Source: CBDCCV01 sp965215025
Lineage (GTDB): Bacteria > Bacteroidota > Rhodothermia > Rhodothermales > Salinibacteraceae
Assembly (NCBI GenBank): GCA_965215025.1
Contig: CBDCCV010000002.1
Coordinates: 1,364,001 to 1,428,000, forward strand
Length of the DNA stretch: 64,000 bases
Reading direction: 5' to 3'
A program made the translations under genes and the position numbers. Shown piece after piece: positions 16,016 to 26,414 of the stretch (the stretch's first letter is position 1; the number at the start of each line of letters is the position of its first letter). The notes beneath the pieces were generated by a model. The model worked only from the letters and a program-made list of their open reading frames with translations, made no database searches and was not told the origin of the DNA.

Positions 16016-17185
16016 ATGGCAGCACAGACAAACACGAAAGCGCAATGGGCCGGCCTCGCCGTGGGTGGTGTGGGGCTGGTCCTGGCCGTGCTGTGCCTCG
16101 TGGCGGATGCGGAGGCGTTTTTCCAGGGCTACCTCGCGGCGTTCATCTTCTGGCTGGGGCTGCCGCTGGGGAGCCTCGCCCTGCTCATGCTTCATCACCT
16201 GAGCGCGGGCGGGTGGGGCTTTGTGGCGCAGCGGCACTTCGAGGCGGCGGCGCAGACGGTGGCGCTCCTCGCCGTCTTTTTCGTGCCGATGCTCTTCGGC
16301 CTGCACTACCTCTACGAGTGGACGCACGCGGAGGCCGTGGCCGAGAGCGAGGTGCTCCGCCACAAGGAGCCGTACCTGAACGTGCCGTTTTTCATCATTC
16401 GCGCCGCGGTGTATTTCGTCTTCTGGACTGCAGCGGCGTTCCTCTTAGCACGTTGGTCCGGGCGGCTCGATGATACGGGCGATGCGAAGTACGTGGCGCG
16501 GCTGCGCGCGCTCGCGGCGGCGGGGCTGATCGGGCACGTCTTGCTCCTGACCTTCGCCTCGGTGGACTGGGTGATGTCGCTCGAGCCGGAGTGGTTCTCG
16601 TCTATCTTCGGGTGGATGCTCTTGGTGAGCGAGGTCTTGGCGGCGCTGGCAGTCGCCGTGCTTGTTTTGGGACGGCTTCGCGCTGCCGAACCCATCGCAA
16701 GCGTGATCCGCACGAAGCATTTTCACGACTACGGCAACCTCTTGCTCGCCTTCGTCATCTTGTGGACGTACATGATGTTCGCGCAGTACCTCATCATCTG
16801 GTCGGGCAACCTGCCGGAGGAGGTGCGCTGGTTCGTGCACCGGCGCGAGGGCGGCTGGCTGGCCGTCGCCACGGTGCTTGTTCTCTTTCACTTTGCCGTG
16901 CCGTTTTTCGTTTTGCTCTCGCGGCGGGCCAAGCGGAGCGCGCGGGCGCTTTCGGCGCTGGCGGCGTTTCTCCTTTTGATGCATGTCCTCTTCGTCGCCT
17001 GGCTGGTGATCCCGTCGTTTAGAGAAGCTGGGCTGCTCACCTACGCCTCGGCCGCCGCCGCGTTTGTGGGGATGGGCGGCTTCTGGCTGGCGGCGTACCT
17101 CTTCTTCTTGGCGCGCCGTCCCCTCCTGCCCAAGGGCGATCCGCGCATCCAGGACGCCCTCTACACGCGCGACCTCGCTCCGTAA
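16016..17185 (+). CDS. actF: Alternative complex III subunit F, membrane protein
   Basis: 389-aa integral membrane protein with about ten helices and the second NrfD-like quinol:cytochrome c oxidoreductase subunit. Typical ActF stretches are visible: HKEPYLNVPFFIIRAAVYF, SVDWVMSLEPEWFSSIFGW, HFHDYGNLLLAFVILWTYM and QYLIIWSGNLPEE. It is separated from actE by the HEPN-like gene and 100 nt of intergenic DNA. It is followed 32 nt later by a small membrane protein and then the caa3 oxidase genes. Confidence 0.94.
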   Translation: MAAQTNTKAQWAGLAVGGVGLVLAVLCLVADAEAFFQGYLAAFIFWLGLPLGSLALLMLHHLSAGGWGFVAQRHFEAAAQTVALLAVFFVPMLFGLHYLYEWTHAEAVAESEVLRHKEPYLNVPFFIIRAAVYFVFWTAAAFLLARWSGRLDDTGDAKYVARLRALAAAGLIGHVLLLTFASVDWVMSLEPEWFSSIFGWMLLVSEVLAALAVAVLVLGRLRAAEPIASVIRTKHFHDYGNLLLAFVILWTYMMFAQYLIIWSGNLPEEVRWFVHRREGGWLAVATVLVLFHFAVPFFVLLSRRAKRSARALSALAAFLLLMHVLFVAWLVIPSFREAGLLTYASAAAAFVGMGGFWLAAYLFFLARRPLLPKGDPRIQDALYTRDLAP

Positions 17186-17217
17186 CCGCGCTCCACAAGC
17201 GCTTCCAATCCGACGCG

Positions 17218-17901
17218 ATGAACCGTCCCGAAAAGCGTAACTTTCCGACGAAGCGCTGGGCGCTGGGCAGCTTCCTGGCGTACTGGCTTTGGCGGCGCTG
17301 GCACGGCGGCGAGGACCGCCGCCCTTTTAGTGAGAGCGAGCGTCAGAAGCGGCACGCCATCCGCAGCGAGAGCCTCGAGCGCGGCCACGAGCCGGAAGAA
17401 GGAACGACGAGCACGACCGGCATCCTCGTCGCCGGCGCGGCGCTGCTCTTGATGGTGCTCGCCGTGCTCGGGGCGCTTGTGTGGCTCTTCGGCAGTTGGG
17501 CGGAGAGCAAAGAGGCCGCCGAGGTCTCCGACGCGCCCTTTGCCGACTACGCGCCCGTGCCTGAGGGGCCGCGCCTGCAAGTTGATCCCGCCGTGGACCT
17601 CCAGGAGATGCATCAGCGCGAAGACGAGCTGCTCCACGAATACGCCTGGGCCGACCGCAGCCGCGGCGCCGTGCGCATCCCCATCGAGCGGGCCATGGCG
17701 CTCATTGCCGAGCGCGGGCTGCCCACGCGCTCTGGCGCCTCGGCCTTTGCCGATTCGCTCCTCGTCCCCACCGAGAGCGGCTTCGGCTGGGCGCGCCGCC
17801 TGCCGCCGCTGCCCACCGCGCCGCCCTACCTTGGCCGCAGCCCCGAGCCGTACACGCCCATGCCCGAGCTGCGCCGCATCCTGAACGAGACGCGCGACTG
17901 A
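17218..17901 (+). CDS. Respiratory-cluster membrane protein with RAM motif
   Basis: 227-aa protein with one clear transmembrane helix (GILVAGAALLLMVLAVLGALVWLF, about residues 69-92), a basic cytoplasmic N-terminus and an exported C-terminal part. That part contains VRIPIERAMALIAERGLP (about 151-168), a short motif I associate with small proteins encoded beside alternative complex III or cox genes. A role as an accessory or assembly subunit is inferred from position only. A GTGTGGGCG-type inverted repeat separates it from coxB. Confidence 0.65.
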   Translation: MNRPEKRNFPTKRWALGSFLAYWLWRRWHGGEDRRPFSESERQKRHAIRSESLERGHEPEEGTTSTTGILVAGAALLLMVLAVLGALVWLFGSWAESKEAAEVSDAPFADYAPVPEGPRLQVDPAVDLQEMHQREDELLHEYAWADRSRGAVRIPIERAMALIAERGLPTRSGASAFADSLLVPTESGFGWARRLPPLPTAPPYLGRSPEPYTPMPELRRILNETRD

Positions 17902-17999
17902 GTGTGGGCGTTTGGGAGTATGGGCGTCCGGGAGATCTTCTTCCGTCCGCGCCCCGCGTCCTTCTCCCACACCCCCACCCTCCCATACTCCCGAACTCA
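17902..17999. repeat. TGGGAGTATGGG-class inverted repeat upstream of coxB
   Basis: Left arm GTGTGGGCGTTTGGGAGTAT and right arm CCACCCTCCCATACTCCC are imperfect complements. The element begins just after the stop of the preceding gene and ends next to the coxB ATG. Confidence 0.75.
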
Positions 18000-18000
18000 A

Positions 18001-19137
18001 ATGTGGGATTTTCCGCTTTTTCCTGAGCAGGCCTCAACGATTGCCGGCGAGGTGGACACGCTCTTCTTCGCGCTTCTGGCTTTGAGCGCGCTCATCGGGC
18101 TGGGCGTGGTGTTCTTTATCCTCTACTTCGCCGTCAAGTACCGGCGCGGCTCGGACGCGGACCGCTCCCGGCCCATCACCGAGAACGCCTGGCTGGAGAC
18201 GACCTGGATGGTGATCCCGCTTTTCCTGAGCGTGGGGATGTTCGTGTGGGCGGCGGCGGCGTACTTCGAGATCAAGGCCGAGCCGCCGGGCGAGCCGCTC
18301 GAAGTCTACGCCATCGCCAAGCAGTGGATGTGGAAGTTCAAGCACCCCAACGGCGCGCGCGAGATCAACACGCTGCACGTGCCCGTGGGCCGCCCCGTGC
18401 GGATGCTGATGACCTCGCAGGACGTGATCCACAGCTTCTACGTCCCCGCCTTCCGCGTGAAGCAGGACGTCTTGCCGGGCCGTTACACCAACACGTGGTT
18501 CGAGGCCACGAAGCCCGGAAGATACCATCTCTTCTGCACCGAATACTGCGGCACCGACCACGCCGGCATGGGCGGATGGGTCTACGCCATGGAGCCGGCC
18601 GACTACGAGAAGTGGCTGGCCCGGGGCGCCACGCGCGGGTCGAACACGGAGCCGGGCACGGGCCGCTACGAGCGCACGCCGGGGCGTGCCGCCGACGCCA
18701 TCGTGGGCCTGAACGAGAGTGACACCGCGCCGGAGACCGTCCCACCGCGCGCCGCCTCGGCGATGGCAGCGGCGGGCGAGCAGCTTTTCGAGGCGCTGCG
18801 TTGCGTGGCGTGTCACCGCGTGGACTCGACGGCGCTCTATCCCGCGCACGGCCCGGTCCTGTACAACCTCTATGGCTCCGAGGCCGAGCTGCAGAACAAC
18901 CGCACCGTCATCGCCGATGCGCAGTACTTGCGCGAGTCCATCCTTTACCCGCAGGCGAAGCTCGTGGCCGGCTACCCCGCCCTCATGCCCACGTACCAGG
19001 GCCAGATCTCCGAGGAGGAGCTGATGCAGCTCGTGGCCTACATCAAATCTCTCGGCCCACGGGCGATCCCAGAACAGGCCCCGCCCCCACGCCCCGGCCT
19101 CCGCCGCCCCGCCGAAGGCACGGGCGACGCGCCGTAA
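18001..19137 (+). CDS. coxB: caa3-type cytochrome c oxidase subunit II with cytochrome c domain
   Basis: 378 aa. Two N-terminal helices are followed by a cupredoxin domain holding the CuA site: HSFYVPAFRVKQD, then CTEYCGTDHAGM with the paired Cys, His and Met ligands (about residues 178-190). A C-terminal cytochrome c domain has CVACH and a distal LMPTY methionine, making this the caa3 form that accepts electrons directly from the alternative complex III cytochromes. The start at 18001 (MWDFPLF) is chosen because the longer frame would translate the upstream inverted repeat. Confidence 0.95.
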   Translation: MWDFPLFPEQASTIAGEVDTLFFALLALSALIGLGVVFFILYFAVKYRRGSDADRSRPITENAWLETTWMVIPLFLSVGMFVWAAAAYFEIKAEPPGEPLEVYAIAKQWMWKFKHPNGAREINTLHVPVGRPVRMLMTSQDVIHSFYVPAFRVKQDVLPGRYTNTWFEATKPGRYHLFCTEYCGTDHAGMGGWVYAMEPADYEKWLARGATRGSNTEPGTGRYERTPGRAADAIVGLNESDTAPETVPPRAASAMAAAGEQLFEALRCVACHRVDSTALYPAHGPVLYNLYGSEAELQNNRTVIADAQYLRESILYPQAKLVAGYPALMPTYQGQISEEELMQLVAYIKSLGPRAIPEQAPPPRPGLRRPAEGTGDAP

Positions 19138-19179
19138 AAATGTGAGATACCTCATTTGGCAGCCCGCCTCGGCCCAAGC

Positions 19180-19208
19180 GTCCCCTCTCCCACCGAGGGA
19201 GAGGGGAC
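19180..19208. repeat. Hairpin with perfect 12-bp arms (GTCCCCTCTCCC class)
   Basis: GTCCCCTCTCCC, a 5-nt loop, then GGGAGAGGGGAC. The same class occurs after the sirtuin gene (35763-35794), there followed by a T-tract. Here none follows. The rest of the coxB-coxA gap ends with GTCGTCGTTCGCCCATCGTC, resembling one arm of the element at 63615. Confidence 0.85.
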
Positions 19209-19301
19209 TTCGCCTGAACCGCCGCGCTGATTCCGGAGCGCCGAGCCGAGCATCTGCACCGTCGCCTGTCGTCGTTCGCCCATCGTCCAATCTTCTCCAT
19301 C

Positions 19302-20975
<1,674 letters not shown>

Positions 20976-21047
20976 TGATCGTAGATGGTGGATCGTAAAT
21001 GGCAGATAGAAGAGCACGATCTACGACCTACCATCAACCATCCCCAA
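20976..21047. repeat. ATCGTAGATGGTGGATCG-class inverted repeat after coxA
   Basis: Left GATCGTAGATGGTGGATCGT and right CGATCTACGACCTACCATC are imperfect complements. It begins at the coxA stop. Same class as the in-frame element in actB. Confidence 0.8.
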
Positions 21048-21095
21048 AACGCCGCCCGCCGCGCAACGCGCTCCCGCTGACCCAACCGCCCCACG

Positions 21096-21725
21096 ATGGC
21101 CAAAGCAACCGCCCTGGCCCACCACTTTGACGACCTCGAGCAGCAGGAGACCTCCGCCCGGCTGGGGATGTGGCTCTTCCTCTGCACCGAGGTGCTGCTC
21201 TTCGGCGGCATCTTCATGGGGTACGCCGTTTACCGTGCCATCTATCCCGAGGCCTGGGTCGAGGGCAGCCACCACAACGACGTCGTTTGGGGCACGATCA
21301 ACACCGCCGTCCTTCTGGTGAGCAGCCTGACGATGGCGCTAGCCGTCCACGCCGCCGAGGAGGAAAAGTGGAAGCTGACGACGTACTTCCTCTTGGGCAC
21401 CATTGCCCTGGGCGCGCTTTTTTTAGGCATCAAGTTCTACGAATACTACGTCCACTACGCCGAGGGCTACGCGCCGGGCGTGCGCTTTACGGTGAGCGGG
21501 CCGGACGCGCCGCAGGTGGAGCTGTTCTTCATCTTCTACTTTGCGATGACGGGCCTGCACGCGCTCCATATGATCATCGGCCTCGGCCTCGTGGCCGTGA
21601 TGGCGGCGCTGGCCTGGCGCGGGCGGCTGGCCTACCACGTGCCCGTGGAGATGACGGGCCTCTACTGGCACCTCGTGGACGTCGTGTGGGTGTTTCTTTT
21701 TCCGCTGCTGTATCTGATCGGGTGA
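21096..21725 (+). CDS. coxC: Cytochrome c oxidase subunit III
   Basis: 209 aa with five hydrophobic helices, the short bacterial form of subunit III. Conserved elements include ETSARLGMWLFLCTEVLLFG at the N-terminus, EYYVHYAEGYAPG in the middle loop, FYFAMTGLHALHMIIGLG, and the C-terminal GLYWHLVDVVWVFLFPLLY with the family's WH-VD-WVFLFP pattern. The subunit stabilises subunit I and supports proton uptake. It lies between coxA and the small subunit IV gene on the same strand. Confidence 0.95.
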   Translation: MAKATALAHHFDDLEQQETSARLGMWLFLCTEVLLFGGIFMGYAVYRAIYPEAWVEGSHHNDVVWGTINTAVLLVSSLTMALAVHAAEEEKWKLTTYFLLGTIALGALFLGIKFYEYYVHYAEGYAPGVRFTVSGPDAPQVELFFIFYFAMTGLHALHMIIGLGLVAVMAALAWRGRLAYHVPVEMTGLYWHLVDVVWVFLFPLLYLIG

Positions 21726-21742
21726 GCGTGGGCGCGTGCCCT

Positions 21743-21775
21743 GGGCGAGGGCGAGGCGCGCCTCGCCCCTACGAC
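21743..21775. repeat. GGCGAGGCGCGCCTCGCC palindrome
   Basis: Exact 18-bp palindrome at 21750-21767 flanked by GGGCGAG to the left and CCCTACG to the right. It is a member of the GTAGGGGC...GCCCCTAC class found at four places in the window. Confidence 0.75.
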
Positions 21776-21799
21776 CTCGAACCTTTGACGTGATCCATC

Positions 21800-22087
21800 A
21801 TGGCCGAAGCGAGCGTTTCCAAGACGACGTACTACAAAGCTGCCGGGGCGCTGATGGTGCTCCTCGTGGCCACCGTGGCCGTCTCCTTCGTGCCGCTTGG
21901 GCGCTTTGGCGTCGTGGCGGCGCTGACGATTGCGTTTTCCAAAGCGCTTCTGATCGTGCTCTTCTTCATGCACGTGCGCTACGCCGACCGCCTGACGATG
22001 ATTATCGCCGCGTCGGGCTTCTTCTGGCTCGTCATCCTCTTCCTCTTCACCTTCAGCGACTACCTCACGCGCGGCTGGATTCCTTGA
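21800..22087 (+). CDS. coxD: Cytochrome c oxidase subunit IV family protein
   Basis: 95-aa protein with three hydrophobic helices. The middle helix pair contains AFSKALLIVLFFMHVRYAD, the typical AxxKAxLIxxFFMHL signature of prokaryotic subunit IV. It closes the alternative complex III-caa3 cluster; the next gene is on the opposite strand only 18 nt away, so transcription from both sides converges here. No T-rich hairpin terminator was seen in the gap. Confidence 0.9.
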   Translation: MAEASVSKTTYYKAAGALMVLLVATVAVSFVPLGRFGVVAALTIAFSKALLIVLFFMHVRYADRLTMIIAASGFFWLVILFLFTFSDYLTRGWIP

Positions 22088-22105
22088 TCGTCAGGCGTCC
22101 AGCGC

Positions 22106-23209
22106 TCACCGCACGCTGCGGTAGCCGCCGGGGACGCCCTCGGGGGAGAGGACGAGCTGCCAGAGGAAGTTCTTGCGCGCGCGGAAGCCGCCGGCGCAGG
22201 CCAGCAAAAAGTACGTCCACATCCGGCGGAAGCGCTCGTCGTACGTGGCGCTGAGTTCGTCCCAGTGCCGGGTGAAGTTCGCGTGCCAGGCCATGAGTGT
22301 GCGGTCGTAGTCCGCGCCGAAGGCGTGCCAGTCCTCAAGCACGAATCGCTTGCCGAGCGCCTTGATGATCTGCCCGGCTGACGGGGCCGAGCCGTTCGGG
22401 AAGATGTACTTGTTGAGCCAGGGGTCGGCCGTGGGCGTGTCGCCGGCGCCGCCGATGGTGTGCAAAAGAAAAAGACCGCCCGGCCTCAAGGCGCGCTGCA
22501 CCACGCCGAAGTACGCCGCGTAGTTCTTCACGCCCACGTGCTCGAACATGCCCACCGAGGCCACGTGGTCGAACGTCTCCCGGAGGTCGCGGTAGTCCTG
22601 CAGGCGGATCTCGATAGGCAGCCCCGCGCACCGCTCGCGCCCGAGCGCCGCCTGCTCCTTCGAGATGGTGATGCCCACGACCTCGGCGCCGTACTCCTCG
22701 GCGGCGAAGCGCGCCAGCCCGCCCCACCCGCAGCCGATGTCCAGGAGGCGGTCGCCTTCTTTCAGGCCGAGTTTGCGGCAGATGAGGTCGAGCTTGGCTT
22801 CTTGGGCTTCGCCGAGCGTCTGGGCCTCGCGCCAGTAGCCGCAGGAGTAGATCATGCGCTCATCGAGCATCTTCTCGAAGAGGTCGTTGCCCAGGTCGTA
22901 GTGCCACTCGCCCACCTCGAAGGCGCGCTCGCGGCTCTGGAGGTTGAGCGCTTTGGCTTTGACGAGCATCCAGGCCATCTGCCAGGGGCGGACGGCGTTT
23001 TCGAGGTCGGCCGTGCGCAGACGGCAGATAGCCTCGTCAAGCGCCTCGCAGTCCCACCACCCGTCCATGTACGACTCGCCAAAGGCCAGCGCGCCGCCGT
23101 TCAACACGCGCTGGTAGAGCCGCTCGTCATGCACGTGGATGTCCCACGGGCGCCCGCCGCCCAGGTAGATGTCGGCGTGGCTGAGGATGCGCTGCACGTC
23201 TTGCTTCAT
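22106..23209 (-). CDS. cfa: Cyclopropane-fatty-acyl-phospholipid synthase-like methyltransferase
   Basis: 367-aa SAM-dependent enzyme. The start at 23209 gives MKQDVQRILSHADIYLGG. An N-terminal lipid-binding region (FGESYMDGWWDCEALDEAI, about 45-63) precedes the Rossmann-fold SAM motif LLDIGCGWGGLARFAAE (about 168-184). VGMFEHVGVKNYAAYF (about 240) carries the conserved glutamate of the bicarbonate site region, and the C-terminus has the W...F..R.DE..A.Y...F.RMW.YFL pattern of the family. It would add a methylene bridge to unsaturated acyl chains of membrane phospholipids. Transcribed alone, convergent with the cox cluster. Confidence 0.92.
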   Translation of the reverse strand: MKQDVQRILSHADIYLGGGRPWDIHVHDERLYQRVLNGGALAFGESYMDGWWDCEALDEAICRLRTADLENAVRPWQMAWMLVKAKALNLQSRERAFEVGEWHYDLGNDLFEKMLDERMIYSCGYWREAQTLGEAQEAKLDLICRKLGLKEGDRLLDIGCGWGGLARFAAEEYGAEVVGITISKEQAALGRERCAGLPIEIRLQDYRDLRETFDHVASVGMFEHVGVKNYAAYFGVVQRALRPGGLFLLHTIGGAGDTPTADPWLNKYIFPNGSAPSAGQIIKALGKRFVLEDWHAFGADYDRTLMAWHANFTRHWDELSATYDERFRRMWTYFLLACAGGFRARKNFLWQLVLSPEGVPGGYRSVR

Positions 23210-23377
23210 GGCGTCGGGGCGGCTGGCTCGCGGCCTGAGGCGGAAGGGCGGTTCCGGAAAGGTATCCCGGCCAGTGCGCGCGTGCAAGCGCCGCCCGGCC
23301 GGCCGCTTCGGAACAACGGCCCGGCAAGACCATGCGCTCTGCCCCGGCAACCCTCTCCACCTTCCCGCCATCCGCCC

Positions 23378-23812
23378 GTGCATTCCAAGCGCCTCGACTC
23401 CGAAAACGGCTCGCGCACCTTTGCCCTCGTCTTCGACACGGGCGAAGAGGCAACAGACGGCCTCCTCCGCTTCGCCCGCGACGAGGGGCTGAGCGCGGCG
23501 CGCTTTACGGCCATCGGCGCGTTTGAGAACGCCACGCTCGGCTTTTTCGACAGGGAGAAGAAGGCGTACGAGGAGATCCCCGTCGAGGAGCAGACGGAGG
23601 TGCTCTCCTGCACGGGCAACGTCGCGCATTACGAGGGCGAGCCGCGGCTGCACGCGCACGTTGTCCTGGGCCGGCGCGACGGATCGGCGCTGGGCGGGCA
23701 CTTGCTCCAAGCCGCCGTCCGCCCCACGCTTGAGGTCATGCTCGTCGAGACGCCGGCCACGCTCCAGCGCGAGATGGACGACGCCACCGGGCTGCCGCTG
23801 TTGCGGCTCTGA
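23378..23812 (+). CDS. PPC/DUF296-domain protein
   Basis: 144-aa single-domain protein starting at a GTG (23378). The sequence FALVFDTGEEATDGLLRFA, AARFTAIGAFENATLGFFD, and HAHVVLGRRDGSALGGHLL (about residues 95-113) matches the PPC/DUF296 fold, in which two histidines of the HxHxxLG region bind metal. Bacterial stand-alone versions have no AT-hook and no settled function. It is divergent from the cfa-like gene with 168 nt between the starts and is followed by a GCACGG palindrome. Confidence 0.85.
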   Translation: MHSKRLDSENGSRTFALVFDTGEEATDGLLRFARDEGLSAARFTAIGAFENATLGFFDREKKAYEEIPVEEQTEVLSCTGNVAHYEGEPRLHAHVVLGRRDGSALGGHLLQAAVRPTLEVMLVETPATLQREMDDATGLPLLRL

Positions 23813-23830
23813 GGCCGCGCTATTCTGCAA

Positions 23831-23857
23831 CGAGGGCACGGCACGCCGTGCCCCTAC
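23831..23857. repeat. GGGCACGG...CCGTGCCC palindrome
   Basis: GGGCACGG-CACG-CCGTGCCC (23834-23853) followed by CTACG, preceded by CGA. It belongs to the TAGGGGC...GCCCCTA class, with the left outer arm degenerate. Confidence 0.75.
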
Positions 23858-23920
23858 GAAGCCATCTGCGCGCATCGCCTCCTGCGCCCCGCCCCCCCTT
23901 TACCCATTCCCTGATCCCCC

Positions 23921-24289
23921 ATGAAAATAGGACGCACCCGCTGGGCCATCGCCGAAGGGCACATCCCCGAGGGCGGCACTGGCCCGGCGCCCGACCTCGT
24001 CTGCCACGAAACGGCCTGCCTGCTCAACGCCTCTGACGAGGACGCCGAGGTGGAGATCACGCTCTACTTCTCTGACCGCGAGCCAGTGGGGCCGTACCGC
24101 CTCACCGTGCCCGCGCGCCGCACGCGCCACGTCCGCTTCGACCACCTCGACGATCCCGAGCCGGTGCCCACGGCCACCGACTACGCCTGCGTCATCACGT
24201 CGAGCGTGCCCATCGTGGCGCAGCACACGCGCCTGGACTCGCGCCAGAGCGAGAACGCACTGATGACGACCGTTGCTTTTGCCGACTGA
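23921..24289 (+). CDS. Sensory rhodopsin transducer-like protein (ASRT family)
   Basis: 122-aa soluble beta-rich protein. The order of WAIAEGHIP, HETACLLNASDEDAEVEITL, YFSDREPVGPYRLTVPARRT, RHVRFDHLDDPEPVP and QHTRLDSRQSENALMTT follows the family of the Anabaena sensory rhodopsin transducer almost end to end. The Anabaena protein relays light state from a soluble-side interaction with its rhodopsin. Many homologues occur without a rhodopsin and probably bind small ligands, and no rhodopsin gene is in this window. It sits alone between the PPC protein and galT. Confidence 0.85.
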   Translation: MKIGRTRWAIAEGHIPEGGTGPAPDLVCHETACLLNASDEDAEVEITLYFSDREPVGPYRLTVPARRTRHVRFDHLDDPEPVPTATDYACVITSSVPIVAQHTRLDSRQSENALMTTVAFAD

Positions 24290-24510
24290 GGCGCGGCACT
24301 GGTTTTGCTCCGCGTGACGGACGGCGGCGCAACCCTCGCCCTCTCGTGCCGATGGCGCATGGGGTCTTGCGCCAGTGGCGTCTTCTATCGATCACGGTTA
24401 GCGCATCACGCCTTTGCACGCGGCGCTCGATCTTTGGCACCGGCGTTCGTACGCTCAAGCGTCACCGCTTGCATTCTCCGTTCTCTCATCCGCACCTACT
24501 CAGCCTCAGC

Positions 24511-25512
24511 ATGGAAACCGCGTTACAGCAGGAAGTCCGACAGCACCCGCTTACCGGGCGATGGATTGCGTACGCCCCGGGGCGTGCCCGCCGCCCCAAC
24601 GAGACGGCGCTGCCGGACCCGCCCGCGAACGGCACTCCGGCCAAAGGCTGCCCTTTTTGCGCCGGGCACGAAGCCATGCTGCCGCCGATGATTTCTGAAA
24701 CGGCCGCGCCGGGGGCGCCGGGCTGGTCCGTGCGCGTGGTGCCCAACAAGTACCCCGCCCTCACGCCCGAGCAGGACGCCGAGCGCTTCGAGCGCGGGCC
24801 GTACCGCGCGGCCTCGGCCTACGGGCGGCAGGAGGTCATCATCGAGACGCCCAACCACCACGCGCCGCTGGCGTGCCTTTCTTCGGAGGGCGTCGAGGCC
24901 GTCGTGGACGCGTACCTTCAGCGCTACCATGCCATCCGCCAGGACGACGAGCGGCTCATCCCCTTCCTCTTCCGCAACCACGGGGCCGATGCGGGCGCCT
25001 CACTCTCGCACCCGCACAGCCAGCTCATCGCCACGATGCAGACGCCGCCCGATGTGCAGCACGAGGAGGCGCAGGCGTTGCGCCACCACGAGGAGACGGG
25101 CGAATGCTTCTTCTGCGCCACGCTCGACCACGAAACCGCCGAGCGCGAGCGCATCGTGCTGGAGACGGACGCCTTCGTCGCCTTCGTCCCCTACGCCGCC
25201 GAGGTGCCGTGTGAGATCTGGCTCGTCCCGCGCCGCCACCGCGCCGACTTCGGCGATCTTTCGGACGAGGAGCGCCCCGCCTTTGCCGGGGCCTTGCGCG
25301 CCACGCTCGCCCGGCTGCGCCAGCAGATGAACGACCCTGACTACAACTTCTTCATCCGCTCATCGCTCGCGTACGGCTCCGAGGCTGAGCATCTGCACTG
25401 GTACGTGCGCATCGTCCCGCGCACGACGAAGCGCGCCGGCTTCGAGCTGGGCACGGGCATGAACATCTGCCCCTCGCTGCCGGAAGAGGACGCGGCGTTC
25501 CTGCGCGGGTGA
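24511..25512 (+). CDS. galT: Galactose-1-phosphate uridylyltransferase
   Basis: 333-aa enzyme of the HIT superfamily that exchanges UMP between UDP-glucose and galactose-1-phosphate (Leloir pathway). The start at 24511 gives METALQQEVRQHPLTGRW. A zinc-type CPFCAGHE motif (about residues 50-57), RNHGADAGASLSHPHSQL with the catalytic HPH (about 166-172), and a second half with CFFCATLDHE and the HLHWYVRIVPR motif are visible. Galactose kinase or epimerase genes are not adjacent. HPHSQ instead of the commoner HPHGQ leaves open a related nucleotidyltransferase such as ADP-glucose phosphorylase. Confidence 0.87.
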   Translation: METALQQEVRQHPLTGRWIAYAPGRARRPNETALPDPPANGTPAKGCPFCAGHEAMLPPMISETAAPGAPGWSVRVVPNKYPALTPEQDAERFERGPYRAASAYGRQEVIIETPNHHAPLACLSSEGVEAVVDAYLQRYHAIRQDDERLIPFLFRNHGADAGASLSHPHSQLIATMQTPPDVQHEEAQALRHHEETGECFFCATLDHETAERERIVLETDAFVAFVPYAAEVPCEIWLVPRRHRADFGDLSDEERPAFAGALRATLARLRQQMNDPDYNFFIRSSLAYGSEAEHLHWYVRIVPRTTKRAGFELGTGMNICPSLPEEDAAFLRG

Positions 25513-25596
25513 GCACGGGCAAACGGTAAAGAATACGGGGGCGGGGGTGCGGCGGCGCCTCGGCGGTGCCGCATCGAAACGGAGAAGCCGAGGCCG

Positions 25597-26346
25597 TCAG
25601 CGCCAGAGGCGGACGCCGAAGACGAAGGCGCCGCCGCTTGGATCTTCGCCGGCCGCGCGCGCGAAGTCGGCCGTCTCGCCGAAGGACCAGTTCCACTGGT
25701 AGCCGGCGTACGGGGCGAACTTGCGCCGGATCTCGTAGCGCAGCCGCAGCCCCAGGCTCAGATCATTGACGCCCGACCCGACGCCCCATTCGGGCACGTC
25801 CTGCAAGGCCACGTCCATCTCCAGCTCCGGCTCGAAGACTAGCCGCTGCGTGAAGAGCAGCCCGTACGCCGCCTCGAACCGCGCCGAGACGTCGCCCTCA
25901 TGGCTGACGTAGAGCGTCGGCTCGACCTCGACCATGTACGGCGCCACGCCCTGGAGACCCACTGCCAGAAAACCGCGCGTGGCCGGGTCCTCGCCCCAGC
26001 GCGTGTCCAGGCGCGCGCCGCCCACCGCGTCGAAGAAGGGCGTGACGAGCCGGCCGTAGAGCGCTTCGACCTCCGCCTCGCCCCCCGATTCGAGGGTGGA
26101 CTGCTCGCCCTCGGCGCGGAGCCAAAGCCGGTTGAGGTCCCCGCCGATCCAGCTCGTGGCCTCCAGGCTGACCGGCCGCTCGGACGCCCCCGGCACGTAT
26201 TCGAGTTGGTCGAAGAGGATGAAGGTGCGGATCTCGTCGTCGAAAATCTGCGCCCGCGTCTTCTGCGGCACGGTGGCCGCCGCGAAGAGCAGCGTCACGG
26301 CAAGGATGCCAGCGGCGCGCTTGAGGTACTTCATCAAGCTATTCAT
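25597..26346 (-). CDS. copB: Copper resistance protein B
   Basis: 249-aa outer-membrane beta-barrel protein. The start at 26346 gives MNSLMKYLKRAAGIL followed by a signal segment ending near TRAQ. The mature part has QLEYVPGASERPVSLEATSW, YGRLVTPFFDAVGGARLDTR and FEPELEMDVALQDVPEWG, and ends in a strand with terminal aromatic/Arg residues, the CopB (PF05275) pattern. CopB partners the multicopper oxidase CopA, which is encoded 68 nt upstream on the same strand. It probably sequesters or exports copper at the outer membrane. Confidence 0.9.
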   Translation of the reverse strand: MNSLMKYLKRAAGILAVTLLFAAATVPQKTRAQIFDDEIRTFILFDQLEYVPGASERPVSLEATSWIGGDLNRLWLRAEGEQSTLESGGEAEVEALYGRLVTPFFDAVGGARLDTRWGEDPATRGFLAVGLQGVAPYMVEVEPTLYVSHEGDVSARFEAAYGLLFTQRLVFEPELEMDVALQDVPEWGVGSGVNDLSLGLRLRYEIRRKFAPYAGYQWNWSFGETADFARAAGEDPSGGAFVFGVRLWR

Positions 26347-26414
26347 GGTGACGGTCGTAGCTGATAGATGCTTGAGGAGCCGGGCGGGGGGCGTGTTCCC
26401 CTTCACGCCAGAAG

